Positions 8,450 to 22,053 of a stretch of 64,000 nt of DNA are shown here, one piece after another. This stretch comes from Enterococcus sp. 4G2_DIV0659 (lineage in GTDB: Bacteria; Bacillota; Bacilli; Lactobacillales; Enterococcaceae). The stretch lies in NCBI RefSeq assembly GCF_002140715.2, contig NZ_NGLE02000001.1:476001-540000 (forward strand), written 5' to 3'. The notes beneath the pieces are model-generated. The model did not search any database, was not told the origin of the DNA, and saw only the letters and a list, made by a program, of their open reading frames with translations. A program made the translations under genes and the position numbers. The stretch's first letter is position 1. Every line of letters starts with the position of its first letter.

Positions 8450-9748
8450 TTAACTAACAGTTGACATTTTCTTTTCTACAGTTTTTTCATCGTTTACTCG
8501 TTCCACTTTAGCTCCTAATTTTTGAAGCTTTTCATGGAATTTATAGTATCCGCGATCTAAATATTCTAAATGTGAAACTCGAGTAATTCCATTTGCACGT
8601 AAACCGACTAAAATCAATGCAGCTGCAGCACGTAAATCGGTTGCTTCTACAGCAGCACCTTGTAATGCTTGGCTTCCATTAATGATAGCAATATTTCCGT
8701 CTATTTTCACATCTGCATTCATACGTTGCATTTCTTCCAAATGTTGGAAACGATTCTCAAAAACAGTCTCTGTAATCACACTTGGACCTTCAGCTACCAT
8801 TTGCATCGCAGTCATTTGCGCTTGCATATCTGTCGGGAATCCTGGATGTGGTAGTGTCTTAATATCAGTTGGTTTGATAACTTTAGGACCGATTACTCGT
8901 AAACCGCCTCTTTCTTCGCGAATAACAGCTCCCATTTCAGTTAATTTCGAAATCAATGGACGGTTATGTTCTGGAATGGCTTCTTCAATCAGAACATCTC
9001 CTTCAGTCATTGCTGCTGCAACCATAAACGTACCTGCTTCAATACGGTCTTGAACGATTGAATGTTCAACTGCGTGAAGTTTGTCTACTCCTTCGATACG
9101 CATTGTTTCAGTACCTGCACCGAAAATTTTCGCTCCCATTTTATTAAGAACGTTAGCTAAATCAACGATTTCTGGTTCTCTAGCAACGTTTTCAATTACA
9201 GTCATGCCCTTCGCTTTAACAGCTGCCATCATGATATTTTGAGTAGCACCTACACTAGGGAAATCTAAATAAATCGTATTACCAATCAATTCGTCTGCAA
9301 TGGCTTCAATGTATCCATTTTTTTGGATGATTTTAGCACCTAGAGCTTGGAAACCTTTTAAGTGTAAATCAATCGGTCGTTTACCAATTGCACAGCCGCC
9401 AGGCATAGCAACTTTTGCATGACCATTACGAGCCAATAAAGGACCCATAACAACAATTGACGCTCTCATTTGACTAACATACGCATAGTTTGCTTCAATA
9501 CCTAAAGGCTGAGTTGCATCTATTGTAACTTGGTTCTCATCTTCATTAAATTCAATATCAACGTTTAAATGTTTGATTACTTGATTCATTGTAAAGACAT
9601 CAGAAAGGATTGGTACATTATTTAAAGTCGTTGTTCCTTCTTCTGCCAAAAGGGTCGCTGCTAAAATTGGTAATACGGCATTTTTAGCCCCTTCGATTTT
9701 CACAGTTCCTTTTAATTGGTTACCACCATGAACAATAATCTGTTCCAT
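8450..9748 (-). CDS. murA: UDP-N-acetylglucosamine 1-carboxyvinyltransferase
   Basis: MurA catalyses the first committed step of peptidoglycan synthesis, transfer of enolpyruvate from PEP to UDP-GlcNAc, in the cytosol. Visible are the substrate-binding K22-N23 in E-G-A-K-N-A-V-L-P and the catalytic loop [10 protein letters not shown] with Cys119, the residue alkylated by fosfomycin. The length of 432 residues is normal. The start was moved to the ATG after GGGGGGAACAAA; an in-frame upstream ATG would run through that site. Many Firmicutes have two murA copies. Only this one is in the window, and I cannot tell whether it is the AA or AB type. The preceding gene is the DUF1146 protein, as in many Firmicutes. 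Confidence 0.95.
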   Translation of the reverse strand: MEQIIVHGGNQLKGTVKIEGAKNAVLPILAATLLAEEGTTTLNNVPILSDVFTMNQVIKHLNVDIEFNEDENQVTIDATQPLGIEANYAYVSQMRASIVVMGPLLARNGHAKVAMPGGCAIGKRPIDLHLKGFQALGAKIIQKNGYIEAIADELIGNTIYLDFPSVGATQNIMMAAVKAKGMTVIENVAREPEIVDLANVLNKMGAKIFGAGTETMRIEGVDKLHAVEHSIVQDRIEAGTFMVAAAMTEGDVLIEEAIPEHNRPLISKLTEMGAVIREERGGLRVIGPKVIKPTDIKTLPHPGFPTDMQAQMTAMQMVAEGPSVITETVFENRFQHLEEMQRMNADVKIDGNIAIINGSQALQGAAVEATDLRAAAALILVGLRANGITRVSHLEYLDRGYYKFHEKLQKLGAKVERVNDEKTVEKKMSTVS

Positions 9749-9854
9749 TTTGTTCCCCCCAAAAAAGTTAGAATTGGATATGCTCACCCAAAATCTTTTC
9801 TATTATACCACTATTTACCAACAAATAGTACCTTTTCTTTTTATTCATTCATCT

Positions 9855-10091
9855 TTATGGGAAAAATACAATAAACAAGTTACGGCATAATGCAAGAAAC
9901 TCTAAGAAAAATGAACTTGCAGTAAAACCAATAACGATTGAAAATAAGACAAGCAGCATGCGTATTTGAGAAGGTTGATGCGCTTTAAAAAACTGTTCAA
10001 TTCTAATAGACTGCATCGCCCAAAAACTGACATAAATAAACATGATATGGCTAATGATTCGAATCATCGCATCAAAACCAAAGAATTGCAT
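9855..10091 (-). CDS. DUF1146 (YwzB-like) membrane protein
   Basis: A 78-residue protein with two hydrophobic helices (about residues 8-27 and 42-65). It fits DUF1146, a small family found between the ATP synthase operon and murA in many Bacilli. The function is not known. The start is the ATG after AAGGAGAGACACGCT rather than the longer in-frame start. It is the first gene of the DUF1146-murA-epuA group on the minus strand. Confidence 0.75.
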   Translation of the reverse strand: MQFFGFDAMIRIISHIMFIYVSFWAMQSIRIEQFFKAHQPSQIRMLLVLFSIVIGFTASSFFLEFLALCRNLFIVFFP

Positions 10092-10412
10092 AGCGTGTCT
10101 CTCCTTCATAAAAACTGAGCAAACTCATTAGTGCTAGAATAAAAATAGAACGTAATATCTAATTACTTTATTCTTTTTTTATCTTTTTCTAAAGAGCGGA
10201 TTGATTACTTAAAAAAATAATATAGAAACAGTGTATCACAAAATTTCCAAAACCAAAAACAAAGTTTCTTATTCTCTCATAAAAGAACTTATGTACGTTT
10301 TTTTAACCTATCATAAAAAGAGAAGTGACTGGGACAGAACTTTACGAGTCCTATCCCAGCCACTCCTTCTTAGTTCCCAGAGTTAAAGGTTTCTGTCTCA
10401 ACCTCTCAAATT
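10092..10412. other. Intergenic region between atpC and the DUF1146 gene
   Basis: No gene is seen. The right part carries the atp operon terminator (10324-10364) followed by a second copy of the GGGACAGAA-like motif on the other strand (TTTCTGTCTCAACCTC near 10390). This pattern is common as a dispersed intergenic element in Lactobacillales. The remaining AT-rich part presumably holds the promoter for the DUF1146 gene. Confidence 0.5.
10324..10364 (-). terminator. ATP synthase operon terminator
   Basis: AGTGACTGGGA pairs with TCCCAGCCACT (one mismatch). On the minus strand it is followed by TCTCTTTTT. Confidence 0.8.
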
Positions 10413-10832
10413 CTACGTATGTTTTGACACATTAATTCGATTGATTGCTCGGTGAAGGGCAACTGTTGCACGGCGTAATTCATCTGTGTTTGCATTTTCT
10501 TTTGCTTTCTCAATCATACGCTCAGCCCGTTGTTTCGCACGTTGTGCACGGCTTACATCGATGTCTCTTTCACGTTCTGCACTATCAGCAATAATTGAAA
10601 CAACATTATCACGCACTTCCATGATACCACCATTAACAGCGATCCAATCTACGTGTGTATCAGAATCTGTTCTTTTCACGCGAACCTCATCAATTGCTAA
10701 AGGAACGATGATTGGTGCATGCTTAGGTAAGATACCAATCTCACCATCTGTTGTCTTTGCCACAACAATCGTTGCACGATGATCATAAACCAATCCATCA
10801 GGAGTCACCACATTAACAGTTAAACAATCCAT
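10413..10832 (-). CDS. atpC: F1 ATP synthase epsilon subunit
   Basis: A 139-residue central-stalk subunit that regulates rotation. The N-terminal beta sandwich starts [10 protein letters not shown] and holds [11 protein letters not shown]. The C-terminal helical hairpin contains R-A-K-Q-R-A-E-R-M. It is the last gene of the operon, 16 bases after atpD, followed by a strong terminator. Confidence 0.95.
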   Translation of the reverse strand: MDCLTVNVVTPDGLVYDHRATIVVAKTTDGEIGILPKHAPIIVPLAIDEVRVKRTDSDTHVDWIAVNGGIMEVRDNVVSIIADSAERERDIDVSRAQRAKQRAERMIEKAKENANTDELRRATVALHRAINRINVSKHT

Positions 10833-10848
10833 TCTGTGTCTCCTCCTT

Positions 10849-12342
<1,494 letters not shown>

Positions 12343-12425
12343 TCATACCAGTAAAGAGGTCGTGATAAAAACCTGTCTTCTTTATTTATCAAGAAACTAA
12401 TGCACTTTAGCACTTAGTTCTTCGT

Positions 12426-13346
12426 TTATTCCAGTGCCGCTGCACCTGCTACGATTTCTGTAATTTCTTGTGTAATCGCTCCTTGACGCGCTCGATTATA
12501 AGAAATTGTCAAATCACTAATAATATTTTGGGCATTATCCGTTGCTGTTTTCATTGCCGTCATACCCGCTGCATGTTCTGCTGTTTTTGCATCAATGATC
12601 GCACCATAAATCAAGCTTTCTGCATATTGGGGCAACAAATTGTCTAAGATAGCCTCTTCAGAAGGTTCTAAGATATACTCTTGCTCGTATGTTGTCGCTT
12701 CATCCGGATCTAAATCTGAGATCGGCAACATTTTTTCAACTCGAAACTGACTTGTCAATGAATTAATATGATGGTTATAACATACATACAATTCATCAAA
12801 AATTTCATTGGCGTACATTGTTGTTGCTGTAGAAACGATTTTTCTGACTTCATCAAAGCTAGGTTGATCACTCAAGCCTCTGAGTTCATACGCAACATTT
12901 ATTCCCCGAGCTTTGAAAAAATCAGCTCCGGTTCCACCAATCGCTATCAAGACAAATTCTTCTTGAGATTCATGATCATCGTCCATCATTTTCATCGTCT
13001 GTTTTAAAATCGAACTATTATATCCTCCAACTAATCCTTTATCTGAAGTGATAACGATATAGCCCGTTTTTTTAACTGGACGTGATGCCAACATCATATG
13101 ATAGTTACCTGATTCTGATGCTTCTTCGCTATCGTAAGAATCTAATGATTCCAAATCATTTAACTGTGAAGCCACAAGATGAGTGACAATTGAGCGAATT
13201 TTAGACGCGTATTCCTGAAAGCTTCTAGAAGCTGCTTCTGATTTCGTCAGTTTAGCTCCTGAAACCATCTGCATAGCATTAGTAATTTGACTGGTTTTCT
13301 TTGTAGAAGCGATGCGCTGTTTGATTTCATTTAATGAAGCACCCAC
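12426..13346 (-). CDS. atpG: F1 ATP synthase gamma subunit
   Basis: Central rotor shaft of 306 residues. The N-terminal helix contains [18 protein letters not shown], and the C-terminal helix contains [17 protein letters not shown]. The start codon is GTG, supported by AAGAGGTGAGAAACA directly upstream. It lies 16 bases after atpA. Confidence 0.96.
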   Translation of the reverse strand: MGASLNEIKQRIASTKKTSQITNAMQMVSGAKLTKSEAASRSFQEYASKIRSIVTHLVASQLNDLESLDSYDSEEASESGNYHMMLASRPVKKTGYIVITSDKGLVGGYNSSILKQTMKMMDDDHESQEEFVLIAIGGTGADFFKARGINVAYELRGLSDQPSFDEVRKIVSTATTMYANEIFDELYVCYNHHINSLTSQFRVEKMLPISDLDPDEATTYEQEYILEPSEEAILDNLLPQYAESLIYGAIIDAKTAEHAAGMTAMKTATDNAQNIISDLTISYNRARQGAITQEITEIVAGAAALE

Positions 13347-13361
13347 TGTTTCTCACCTCTT

Positions 13362-14918
<1,557 letters not shown>

Positions 14919-14946
14919 TCAATTCACCTCTTTATTGTGCTGAACG

Positions 14947-15489
14947 TTATTTTAATAACAATTCTTGGATTTTTTCTAATTGTTTGTGGATACTACCATC
15001 AATTACTTTGTTGTTGGCTTCTATAACGACACCGCCAACGACACTAGGGTCAATCAAATTAATCAGATGCGCCTGTTCATATCCTAAAAGTTTTGCGGCT
15101 TTTTCTTCCATTTGCTGATGTTGTTCTTTGGTTAATGGAACGGCCGTCAAAGCTGTTCCTAAAAGCAAACTTTTATGTTCGTCATACCGTCTTTCGTACT
15201 CATCGATCATCAATAATAAATCATTCATACGTGAATAGTTATAAACCACATATAAAAAGTTCTTCATCATTCCATCAAAACCACTAACTAGATGTTTCAT
15301 GATTTCGTCTTTTTCATAAGGCTCAAGACGTGCATCACTTAATATTTCTCCTAAATCTGGAACATCGTGAAAAATTTCTCTAAGCGTCAATAATTCTTGA
15401 TAAATTTTATCGGCTTCTTGCTTTTCAATTGCCAACTCGAACAAAGCTTTGCCGTAGCGTTTACCTACTGTATATTTATCTAGCTTCAT
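14947..15489 (-). CDS. atpH: ATP synthase delta subunit
   Basis: Peripheral stalk cap of 180 residues with the family start [13 protein letters not shown] and the C-terminal [15 protein letters not shown]. It overlaps the end of atpF by 14 bases, so translation is coupled. Confidence 0.95.
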   Translation of the reverse strand: MKLDKYTVGKRYGKALFELAIEKQEADKIYQELLTLREIFHDVPDLGEILSDARLEPYEKDEIMKHLVSGFDGMMKNFLYVVYNYSRMNDLLLMIDEYERRYDEHKSLLLGTALTAVPLTKEQHQQMEEKAAKLLGYEQAHLINLIDPSVVGGVVIEANNKVIDGSIHKQLEKIQELLLK

Positions 15490-16003
15490 TTGACTTACCT
15501 AAGCCTTCAATATAAGAATTAATCAATGAATCATGTGCTTCAGGTGTTAATTCTTTGTTTAAAATTTTCTCTGCAATCTGTAAAGACAAACTCGCCACTT
15601 CATCTTTGACTGAAGCCAATGCTGCTTCATGTTCTTGAGAAATATCTTGACGTGCTTTTTCTCTTAAACGTGATACTTCATCATTGGTTTCTGATAGAAT
15701 TTTTTGGCGGTTTTGATTTCCAGTCTCTTTCGCACTTTTAATAATGCCCGCTGCTTCAGCTTTAGAAGACAGTAATTTCTTTTGTCGTTCTTCTTGCATC
15801 TTCTCAGCTGCTATTCGAGATTGTTCTGCAGAATCTAAATCGTTGGCAATTTTATCTTCACGTTTTTTTAACATATCACTGATAGCTTCCCAAGCGAATT
15901 TCTTGATTAGAAGCATCAAAATTAGAAAAGCACCACTTACAACAATCATTGTACCTATCGTTGTATTTGGACCTGCTTCACCGACTACTAAATAATCTAG
16001 CAT
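15476..16003 (-). CDS. atpF: ATP synthase F0 subunit b
   Basis: A 175-residue peripheral stalk protein with one N-terminal transmembrane helix (about residues 15-36). A long charged coiled coil follows, containing [13 protein letters not shown] ribosome binding site with GAAAGGAAGTTG precedes the ATG. It lies 320 bases after atpE, an unusually long distance (see the spacer entry). Confidence 0.95.
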   Translation of the reverse strand: MLDYLVVGEAGPNTTIGTMIVVSGAFLILMLLIKKFAWEAISDMLKKREDKIANDLDSAEQSRIAAEKMQEERQKKLLSSKAEAAGIIKSAKETGNQNRQKILSETNDEVSRLREKARQDISQEHEAALASVKDEVASLSLQIAEKILNKELTPEAHDSLINSYIEGLGKSNEAR

Positions 16004-16323
16004 GAAGTTTCAACTTCCTTTCTCTGCAATTCTCGGTGGTGATTGTTGCTGAAATAATTAGTAAACACAGACTTCGTTGATTTTCTCACGGAACTAAGTT
16101 TTTACCACTGTTTGGTTACACGTGCAGATAAAACTTAAATCGAGTAATCATTCTGATCTACTTTGTTTTAGTCAAGCTTGGTATTTCTTTTTTAAGGTGA
16201 CTTCGCTCTCTTCGTTCGCCAAGTACTGCTCAACATCTGCTCTGCTGAAGGCAGTCGCAGTGTTTCGCAGCAAAGAAAGCAGCGACGGAGTCCGAAAACT
16301 CGGCGTCCTGCCTTCTAAAATTG
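16004..16323 (-). other. Long structured atpE-atpF intercistronic spacer
   Basis: This gap is normally a few tens of bases in Firmicute atp operons; here it is 320. The part next to atpE (about 16196-16320) is clearly richer in G+C than its surroundings. It starts with a hairpin at 16279-16311 (arms GCAG, GACG, CCGA with their complements, loop GTTT on the minus strand). Further short inverted repeats follow, such as CTGC with GCAG. No intact reading frame with a ribosome binding site was found. There is no T run after the hairpin, so it looks like a processing or stability element, or a decayed insertion, rather than a terminator. Confidence 0.6.
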
Positions 16324-16545
16324 TTATTTAAATACTAATAATAATGCAATAACTACTCCAAGGATTGGCACCGCTTCGATTAAGGCAACACCGATAAACA
16401 TTGTTGTTCTTAATTGTCCCGCCATTTCAGGTTGACGTGTCATTGATTCTAGCGTTTTAGAGATGACTTTCCCGTTACCATAAGCTGCTCCGATTGCTGC
16501 TCCGAAAACTGCGATTGCTGCTGCGATATAATTTAATCCGTCCAT
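16324..16545 (-). CDS. atpE: ATP synthase F0 subunit c
   Basis: A 73-residue hairpin of two transmembrane helices with the polar loop around R-Q-P-E. The ion-carrying glutamate is Glu57 in A-L-I-E-A-V-P-I-L. The residues after it (A-V-P) lack the Ser-Thr signature of sodium-binding rings, so proton coupling is inferred. The ribosome binding site AGGAGG is strong, as expected for the subunit needed in highest copy. Confidence 0.96.
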   Translation of the reverse strand: MDGLNYIAAAIAVFGAAIGAAYGNGKVISKTLESMTRQPEMAGQLRTTMFIGVALIEAVPILGVVIALLLVFK

Positions 16546-16581
16546 TGTTGATTTCCTCCTAAGATTGTTGTTTTTATCTGT

Positions 16582-17298
16582 TTATTCTTCAACTTCTATT
16601 TTATGTGCCATATAAACCATTGATAATGTCACAAAGATAAACGCTTGAATAGCGCCAATAAATAATGAGAATGCTAACCAAATCATTTCCAAAGGTATCG
16701 CTAACGGAATCGTCCACAACCCTACACTGGAAACAATACTAGCGATCAATCCCAACAAAACTTCACCGGCAAAGATATTACCATATAAACGTAATGCCAA
16801 AGTAAGTAGGTTGGTAAATTCTTCCATAAGTTTGATCGGCATTAAAAATGCTACAGGGCTTAAGAAGCTATTTTTAAAGTATCCTTTTAACCCGAAGCGA
16901 CTGACACTGAAAAAGTGTGTCAATGCAATCATGATCAATGCCAAAGTCAGTGTAACTAATGGGTCAGCTGTTGGACTTTTCCAATAGCTATAATCCCCAA
17001 TCACAACTTTCGTCACTAAACCAATGATATTTGCAACTAAGACAAACATGAACATTGTAAATGATAACAGGTGAAAATTTGTTACTTCTTTGCTTGGCAT
17101 ATTATCAGTGATGATTCCCCGAACAAAATCAATGAGGTATTCAATGACATTTTGCTTGCCTTTAGGCTTCATTTGCAGGTTCCTTGTGCAGAAATAAACT
17201 ATCCCAAAGACAATGACACATGTTAACAGCACCATCAAACAAATGGTTCCGTCAAACCAAATCGGCCCAATATTGAAGAGTAGTGTCTTCTCTTCCAA
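16582..17298 (-). CDS. atpB: ATP synthase F0 subunit a
   Basis: Membrane stator of 238 residues with five to six helices. The essential arginine of the proton half-channels is in L-A-L-R-L-Y-G-N-I-F-A-G-E, and a G-A-I-Q-A-F-I-F segment closes the protein. It is the first gene of the operon. No atpI homologue precedes it, as the upstream region is non-coding up to smpB. The ribosome binding site AAGAGGTG is good. Confidence 0.96.
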   Translation of the reverse strand: MEEKTLLFNIGPIWFDGTICLMVLLTCVIVFGIVYFCTRNLQMKPKGKQNVIEYLIDFVRGIITDNMPSKEVTNFHLLSFTMFMFVLVANIIGLVTKVVIGDYSYWKSPTADPLVTLTLALIMIALTHFFSVSRFGLKGYFKNSFLSPVAFLMPIKLMEEFTNLLTLALRLYGNIFAGEVLLGLIASIVSSVGLWTIPLAIPLEMIWLAFSLFIGAIQAFIFVTLSMVYMAHKIEVEE

Positions 17299-17365
17299 AT
17301 TTTTTCACCTCTTTTCCAACAAACTTGTAAGAAGCGTACTTGGCTTCCATTTCCTAACCACACGT

Positions 17366-17394
17366 ATCATACCACCAACAATGAATAATTTCAA
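17366..17394 (-). promoter_or_regulatory. Sigma-A promoter of the atp operon
   Basis: On the minus strand: -35 TTGAAA, 17-base spacer, and -10 TATGAT with an extended TGG immediately before it. Confidence 0.75.
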
Positions 17395-17570
17395 AAGAAT
17401 TTCATGAAAATTGGACACTTCTTTTGATATGACAAAATAGTATAAAATAAGATCCTATTGGTATTTGGATGTACATGGGTGTCTTAATGAAAAAACGATG
17501 AAAATTCATCAGTTTCCTTACACTTTATCAAATTTCTCACATAAGATAAAGCAAAGAAACCAAATATGCG

Positions 17571-17600
17571 AAAAAGAATAAATTGAGGTTTATTCTTTTT
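17571..17600. terminator. Terminator downstream of smpB
   Basis: The perfect arms AAAAAGAATAAA and TTTATTCTTTTT flank a 6-base loop, with U-rich tracts on both strands. Confidence 0.75.
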
Positions 17601-17635
17601 CTTTTTTCTAAACTAAAAAATGAACAGTTCACAAC

Positions 17636-18100
17636 TTATCGTAAGTTATTTTTCAATGTGCGGCTGATTTCACGATTGATTTCTTTGCGTTTCAAATCCT
17701 CCCGTTTATCATACTGCTTTTTCCCTTTTGCAAGACCAATTAATACTTTGGCATAACCATTACGAATATAAACTTTTAACGGAACGATCGTGATTCCAGT
17801 ATTTTTTGTTTCCGCAATCAATTTGGCAATTTGTTTTTTGTGTAATAATAATTTTCGCGTTCGTAACGGATCATGATTAAAAATATTGCCTTGCTCGTAT
17901 GGACTAATATGCACATTAAGCAAGTAGACTTCCCCGTTTCTAACTCTGGCGAAACCATCTTTTAAATTAATACGTCCATTACGGATTGATTTGATCTCCG
18001 TTCCTTGTAAAACAATACCTGCTTCCATTGTGTCAACAACTGTATAGTCATGTCTAGCCTTACGATTTTGGGCAATTAATTTCCCTTCTCCTTTTGGCAT
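17636..18100 (-). CDS. smpB: SsrA-binding protein SmpB
   Basis: SmpB delivers tmRNA to stalled ribosomes (trans-translation). The protein of 154 residues shows [11 protein letters not shown], the [16 protein letters not shown] core, and the basic tail G-K-K-Q-Y-D-K-R with R-E-I-S-R-T-L-K. The start follows GGAGGAGTGTGT; a start two codons upstream would lie within this site. It sits 17 bases after rnr, the usual Firmicute order. The tmRNA gene itself is not in the window. Confidence 0.96.
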   Translation of the reverse strand: MPKGEGKLIAQNRKARHDYTVVDTMEAGIVLQGTEIKSIRNGRINLKDGFARVRNGEVYLLNVHISPYEQGNIFNHDPLRTRKLLLHKKQIAKLIAETKNTGITIVPLKVYIRNGYAKVLIGLAKGKKQYDKREDLKRKEINREISRTLKNNLR

Positions 18101-18117
18101 ACACACTCCTCCAATTT

Positions 18118-20466
18118 CTATTTTTTCTTAGATTTTTTGCCTTTTTTCTTTTTTGCGACTTCTTTATAAAAAGGTTTCTTCCCTTTTTTCTTGTTTTTCT
18201 TTTGTGTAAATGGTTTCTTGTCTTTTTCTTTCCGGTCATTCTCTCGTCTACGGCGATCATCTTGCCGTTTCTTTTGTTTTGGCGCTTCGATCCGTTCTAC
18301 TTCTTCTGCTTCGAGAAATTCAAAATCGATTTCTCTTGTTTCAGGATCTGATTTTTCTACCTTGACTTTTACTTTTTGACCGATTTTCAAGGTCATTCCT
18401 GTGCGTTCACCAACAAGAGCCATGTGATTTTCAATAAAATGGAAATAGTCTTGTTTTAAATTATTCACATGAATCAGACCTTCGATTGTATTCGGCAGTT
18501 CGACAAAGAAACCAAAACGAGTAACTGAACTAATGATTCCGTCATATTCTTCGCCAATTTTATCTGCCATAAATTCTGCTTTCTTCATGGAATCTACTTC
18601 ACGTTCGGCTTCTACTGCTCGACGTTCCATTTTTGAACTATGATCAGCAATATCTGGTAAGTCTTGTGCCCATTTTTCCTTCAGTGAATCAGTAACATTT
18701 CCTTCATAGCTACGGATTAAACGGTGAACAATCAAATCTGGGTAACGACGAATAGGTGAAGTAAAATGCGTGTAGTACTCTGCTGCTAGCCCATAGTGTC
18801 CATAGTTATCTTCTGAGTATCGGGCTTGCTGCATGCTTCTTAATAACATCGTATTAATCACAGCTTCTTCTGGCTTATCACTCACTTGTTCTAAAACATT
18901 TTGTAAATCTTTTGGTGTAATATCTGCTTTAGTCCCTTTGACTAAAATACCTAAGACTGCCGCAAAATCAAAGAAACGCTGCATTTTTTCTTCTTTCGGT
19001 TGTTCATGAATACGATAGATAAACGGCAATTTTAAATCTGTAAAATGCTTAGCAACTGTTTCGTTTGCAACGAGCATAAAGGATTCAATCAAACGTTCCC
19101 CTACACCTCGTGTACGAAGGAGAATATCTTGTGGATGCCCCTCAGTATCTACTATAACTTTTGCTTCACGATCTTCAAAAGAAATCGCACCTCGGCGTTC
19201 TCTCATCGTTTCTAAGATATGATGCAACTCTCCCATCGCTTGAAACATTGGGATTAATTTTTTATATTGTTTCATTGTCTCTGGTTTTTCTTCTTCTAAA
19301 ATTTCATTAACTGCAGTATAAGTCATTCGTTCACTAGTTTGGATCACACTTTGAAAAATATCATGACCCACGACATGACCTTCTGGTGTAATCTCCATCT
19401 CACAGCTCATTGTTAATCTAGGTACGTTAGGATTCAGTGAGCAAATACCATTAGATAAACGCTGTGGAATCATTGGTACCACACGATCAGTCAAATAAAC
19501 ACTCGTACCTCGTTCATAAGCCTCTTGGTCTAACGCACTTCCTTCTGTTACATAATAGGAAACATCCGCAATATGAACCCCTAAGAAATAGTTGCCATTT
19601 TCCAATTTTTGAACCGTTACAGCATCATCCAAATCCTTCGCATCTTCTCCATCAATCGTTACAATCAATTGATCTCTTAAGTCTCTGCGTCCTTCAATAT
19701 CTTCTTGTGAAATAGTATCTGGTACATTATCAGCTTGCGCGATAACCTCATCTGGGAAACTGGTAGGAATGCCGTGAGCTACTACGATGGACAAAATATC
19801 CATACCAGGATCATTTTTGTGTCCAATCACTTTTTTCACTAAACCTTCTAGACTTTTAGGGTATTCTTTTTCTGGATAATGAGTCACTTCTACGATTACA
19901 ATACTTCCATCAACAGGCTTAATCCCTTGTGCGGCAATATTAAAAGTCAACCCAGCCATTTTTTTATCCTTTGGTACGGCATAACCATACAAATCTGTTT
20001 CACTGACTTCTTTTTCATCATAGGCAATAAATTCACCAACGACTTGGGTAATCGCTCTTTTGATGACGTCAATCACTTTGCCTTCTGCGCCACGATCAGA
20101 AAACGGATCGGCTGGCTGAACAATGTCTATAGCCACGATATCCCCATCCATTGCATAATTGACTGCTTCTTTTGGAATATAAACATCCGCCTCTTCAGGA
20201 TCGATCGTCACAAAGCCAAAACCACGCTCATTTGCACGAAAGGTTCCCTCAATAGAGGTACTTTTTTGTGGTAAACAGATTTTGCCTTTTTTATTAAATT
20301 CTACTAATTTTTCACGTTCCATGGCTGCAATAGTTTGAACGAGCAATTTAAAATCTGCGCTCTTTTGCAATTGTAGCCCTTCTGCGATTTCTTCCATGGA
20401 AAAACGTTTTTTTGTATGGTTTTCCATAAAAAACAGGATTTTCTCCTTAATTGTTTGTTTTGTCAT
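18118..20466 (-). CDS. rnr: Ribonuclease R
   Basis: A 3'-5' exoribonuclease able to degrade structured RNA, partner of trans-translation. Across 782 residues: an N-terminal helix-turn-helix-like domain, two cold-shock folds, the RNB catalytic domain with the metal-binding aspartates in [13 protein letters not shown] (about residue 275), an S1 domain (about 630-710), and a lysine-rich tail of roughly 70 residues that likely binds RNA. Its ATG overlaps the stop of the esterase gene by four bases (ATGA). Confidence 0.96.
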   Translation of the reverse strand: MTKQTIKEKILFFMENHTKKRFSMEEIAEGLQLQKSADFKLLVQTIAAMEREKLVEFNKKGKICLPQKSTSIEGTFRANERGFGFVTIDPEEADVYIPKEAVNYAMDGDIVAIDIVQPADPFSDRGAEGKVIDVIKRAITQVVGEFIAYDEKEVSETDLYGYAVPKDKKMAGLTFNIAAQGIKPVDGSIVIVEVTHYPEKEYPKSLEGLVKKVIGHKNDPGMDILSIVVAHGIPTSFPDEVIAQADNVPDTISQEDIEGRRDLRDQLIVTIDGEDAKDLDDAVTVQKLENGNYFLGVHIADVSYYVTEGSALDQEAYERGTSVYLTDRVVPMIPQRLSNGICSLNPNVPRLTMSCEMEITPEGHVVGHDIFQSVIQTSERMTYTAVNEILEEEKPETMKQYKKLIPMFQAMGELHHILETMRERRGAISFEDREAKVIVDTEGHPQDILLRTRGVGERLIESFMLVANETVAKHFTDLKLPFIYRIHEQPKEEKMQRFFDFAAVLGILVKGTKADITPKDLQNVLEQVSDKPEEAVINTMLLRSMQQARYSEDNYGHYGLAAEYYTHFTSPIRRYPDLIVHRLIRSYEGNVTDSLKEKWAQDLPDIADHSSKMERRAVEAEREVDSMKKAEFMADKIGEEYDGIISSVTRFGFFVELPNTIEGLIHVNNLKQDYFHFIENHMALVGERTGMTLKIGQKVKVKVEKSDPETREIDFEFLEAEEVERIEAPKQKKRQDDRRRRENDRKEKDKKPFTQKKNKKKGKKPFYKEVAKKKKGKKSKKK

Positions 20467-21227
20467 TCTTTCTCCTCATTCCAAGACAACGTAGTTAAAA
20501 AGTTTAATACGTCTTGTTCTAATTGTTTATGGTCTGATCCAACAGTGAGTACATGTCCGCTGTTTGGATACCACTTTAATGTATAGCGTGTTTGCTGGAG
20601 CGCTTTTGCTGTCTTATAGACACCTTGTGGATCAATCATTTCATCCTTACCTGCTTGTGCCATAAAAACAGGAACACTCACTTGACTTAATTGATCCGCG
20701 ATACGTGTAGAAAAACGCTCGATATCTTCTAATTGCTCATAAGAAGACTGTTTGATTTTGACCAACCGTTCTGCTTGTTCGGCTTCCGAAACACCGGCAA
20801 GTTGTAGCACCCTCTCAGAATAAAGCAGGAAATTTTCCGGCACATTATTTTTTACTGGAACAATTGGTGAGCAGAAAAAACCACCGCCGATTATCCCTTC
20901 TAATTGTTTTGTCAGTGCCGCCATCGTAAAAATACCACCCATCGACAAGCCAAAAACAGCTATTTGTTGATAGCCTTTTCCTTTTAAAAACTGAATAGCA
21001 TCTAGGGTATCTTGCCACCAATCTTCTGTTGTTTTCGCTAAAATATCTTCTGGTGCATAGGTTGCGTGTCCCGAAAAATTTGGGGAATAGACAGTATAGT
21101 TTGCTTTTTCTAGATAACGGCTTAACATTCTGACATCATTACTACTTCCTGAATATGCGTGCAAAAGTAAAACGGCACGAGAACCATTTTCTGTAAATAA
21201 TGGTTTAGGTAGATTTATTATTTTCAC
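20463..21227 (-). CDS. Alpha/beta-hydrolase, Est-type carboxylesterase
   Basis: A 254-residue cytosolic serine hydrolase. The nucleophile is Ser95 in F-G-L-S-M-G-G. The acid is in A-G-K-D-E-M-I-D and the histidine in N-S-G-H-V-L-T. This matches the Est30-like carboxylesterase or monoacylglycerol lipase family found between secG and rnr in many Firmicutes. The start is GTG, preceded by GAGGTGAATTGAAAA (rather long spacing). The natural substrate is unknown; short acyl esters are hydrolysed by relatives. Confidence 0.88.
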   Translation of the reverse strand: MKIINLPKPLFTENGSRAVLLLHAYSGSSNDVRMLSRYLEKANYTVYSPNFSGHATYAPEDILAKTTEDWWQDTLDAIQFLKGKGYQQIAVFGLSMGGIFTMAALTKQLEGIIGGGFFCSPIVPVKNNVPENFLLYSERVLQLAGVSEAEQAERLVKIKQSSYEQLEDIERFSTRIADQLSQVSVPVFMAQAGKDEMIDPQGVYKTAKALQQTRYTLKWYPNSGHVLTVGSDHKQLEQDVLNFLTTLSWNEEKE

Positions 21228-21334
21228 TTTTCAATTCACCTCATCCCCATTTTAGCACATTATTGCTTGAAATCCTTATGAAAAGAAAATCAACATACGC
21301 ATAACGGTACATTAAAAAATAACGTTCTCAAACA

Positions 21335-21364
21335 AAAAAATCTCTCAATTCATTGAGAGATTTT
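21335..21364 (-). terminator. Terminator after secG
   Basis: The palindrome TCTCTCAAT / ATTGAGAGA with flanking A and T runs lies eight bases after the secG stop. It would reduce, not necessarily abolish, read-through into est. Confidence 0.8.
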
Positions 21365-21372
21365 CAACCGTC

Positions 21373-21609
21373 TTATTTTGAAGATAATAACACTAAAATA
21401 AACAATAGTACCATCCATACAGCACCAATAACTGCTGTCGCTCTTTGCATCACAGCTTCAAAACCACGTGCTTTTTGTTTACCAAAAAGTTTGTCTGCTC
21501 CGCCTGTAAATGCGCTGGCTGCACTATTTTGTTTGCTTGGCTGCATCATTACAGCAATAACCATTACAACTGAGAGAATGATTACAAGTGCTAAAATAAA
21601 ATTATACAT
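21373..21609 (-). CDS. secG: Preprotein translocase subunit SecG
   Basis: A 78-residue protein with two transmembrane helices (about residues 3-22 and 55-75). The connecting loop contains G-G-A-D-K-L-F-G-K-Q-K-A-R-G, typical of SecG. The ribosome binding site AAAGGAG is optimal. It forms the SecYEG channel with proteins encoded elsewhere. Confidence 0.95.
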   Translation of the reverse strand: MYNFILALVIILSVVMVIAVMMQPSKQNSAASAFTGGADKLFGKQKARGFEAVMQRATAVIGAVWMVLLFILVLLSSK

Positions 21610-21690
21610 AGTCTAGTTCTCCTTTATTCACAAAATACATCTATTATACTTTAGCATACTTTTTTTTTAAATACCAGCGAATTTCAAAAA

Positions 21691-21729
21691 AGAGGAGCAG
21701 ACAACGACAAAAATGTTGGCTTCCCCTTC
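21691..21729 (-). terminator. Terminator after yjdJ-like gene
   Basis: On the minus strand, AGGGGAAGCCAAC pairs with GTTGTCTGCTCCT (two mismatches), followed by six T. Confidence 0.6.
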
Positions 21730-21775
21730 TAACAATCAAACAAACAGTAAGAAAAAACAATTTTTTCTTATCGTC

Positions 21776-22051
21776 TTATTTTCTCAATACATCTCCATAA
21801 TCAGGCTTTGTATCAAATTCTTTTTTGGCAAATGGACATAGCGGAATGATTTTTTTCCCTTCGCGACGAGCTTTTTCCACACCACGATAAACAAGTTTTT
21901 CTGCTAATTTCTGACCTCTATAGCTTGGTTCAACAAATGTATGATCAATAATCATCATCTCTTCCCCAGCATCAGACCAAGTCATTTCACCGATTTCTTT
22001 ATTTTCATCGTTTAACAGTACGAAACGATTCTTTTCTTCTTTGATTTCCAC
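21776..22051 (-). CDS. YjdJ-like small GNAT acetyltransferase
   Basis: A 91-residue single-domain GNAT-like protein (N-acetyltransferase type with W-S-D-A-G, E-P-S-Y-R-G-Q-K-L-A-E-K-L-V as the acetyl-CoA loop, and I-I-P-L-C-P-F-A). The substrate is unknown. The start is GTG, two bases after the stop of the ferredoxin-like gene. The same pair, YjdJ with YjdI, occurs adjacent in E. coli, so a functional link between the two is likely but undefined. Confidence 0.8.
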   Translation of the reverse strand: MEIKEEKNRFVLLNDENKEIGEMTWSDAGEEMMIIDHTFVEPSYRGQKLAEKLVYRGVEKARREGKKIIPLCPFAKKEFDTKPDYGDVLRK

Positions 22052-22053
22052 AA

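Larger units (their letters stand above)
17299..17635. other. Intergenic region smpB-atpB: terminator and atp promoter
   Basis: A stretch of 337 bases without a gene. It holds the terminator downstream of smpB (17571-17600) and the promoter of the atp operon (17366-17394). The untranslated leader of atpB is about 60 bases. Confidence 0.7.

Noticed and set aside
16122..16331. Plus-strand frame within the atpE-atpF spacer
   Set aside because: No ribosome binding site, antisense to the operon, and composition reflects hairpins rather than codons.
18094..18351. Plus-strand hydrophobic frames opposite the rnr tail
   Set aside because: The complement of lysine codons in the basic RNase R tail gives Phe/Leu-rich frames; a shadow, not a membrane protein.
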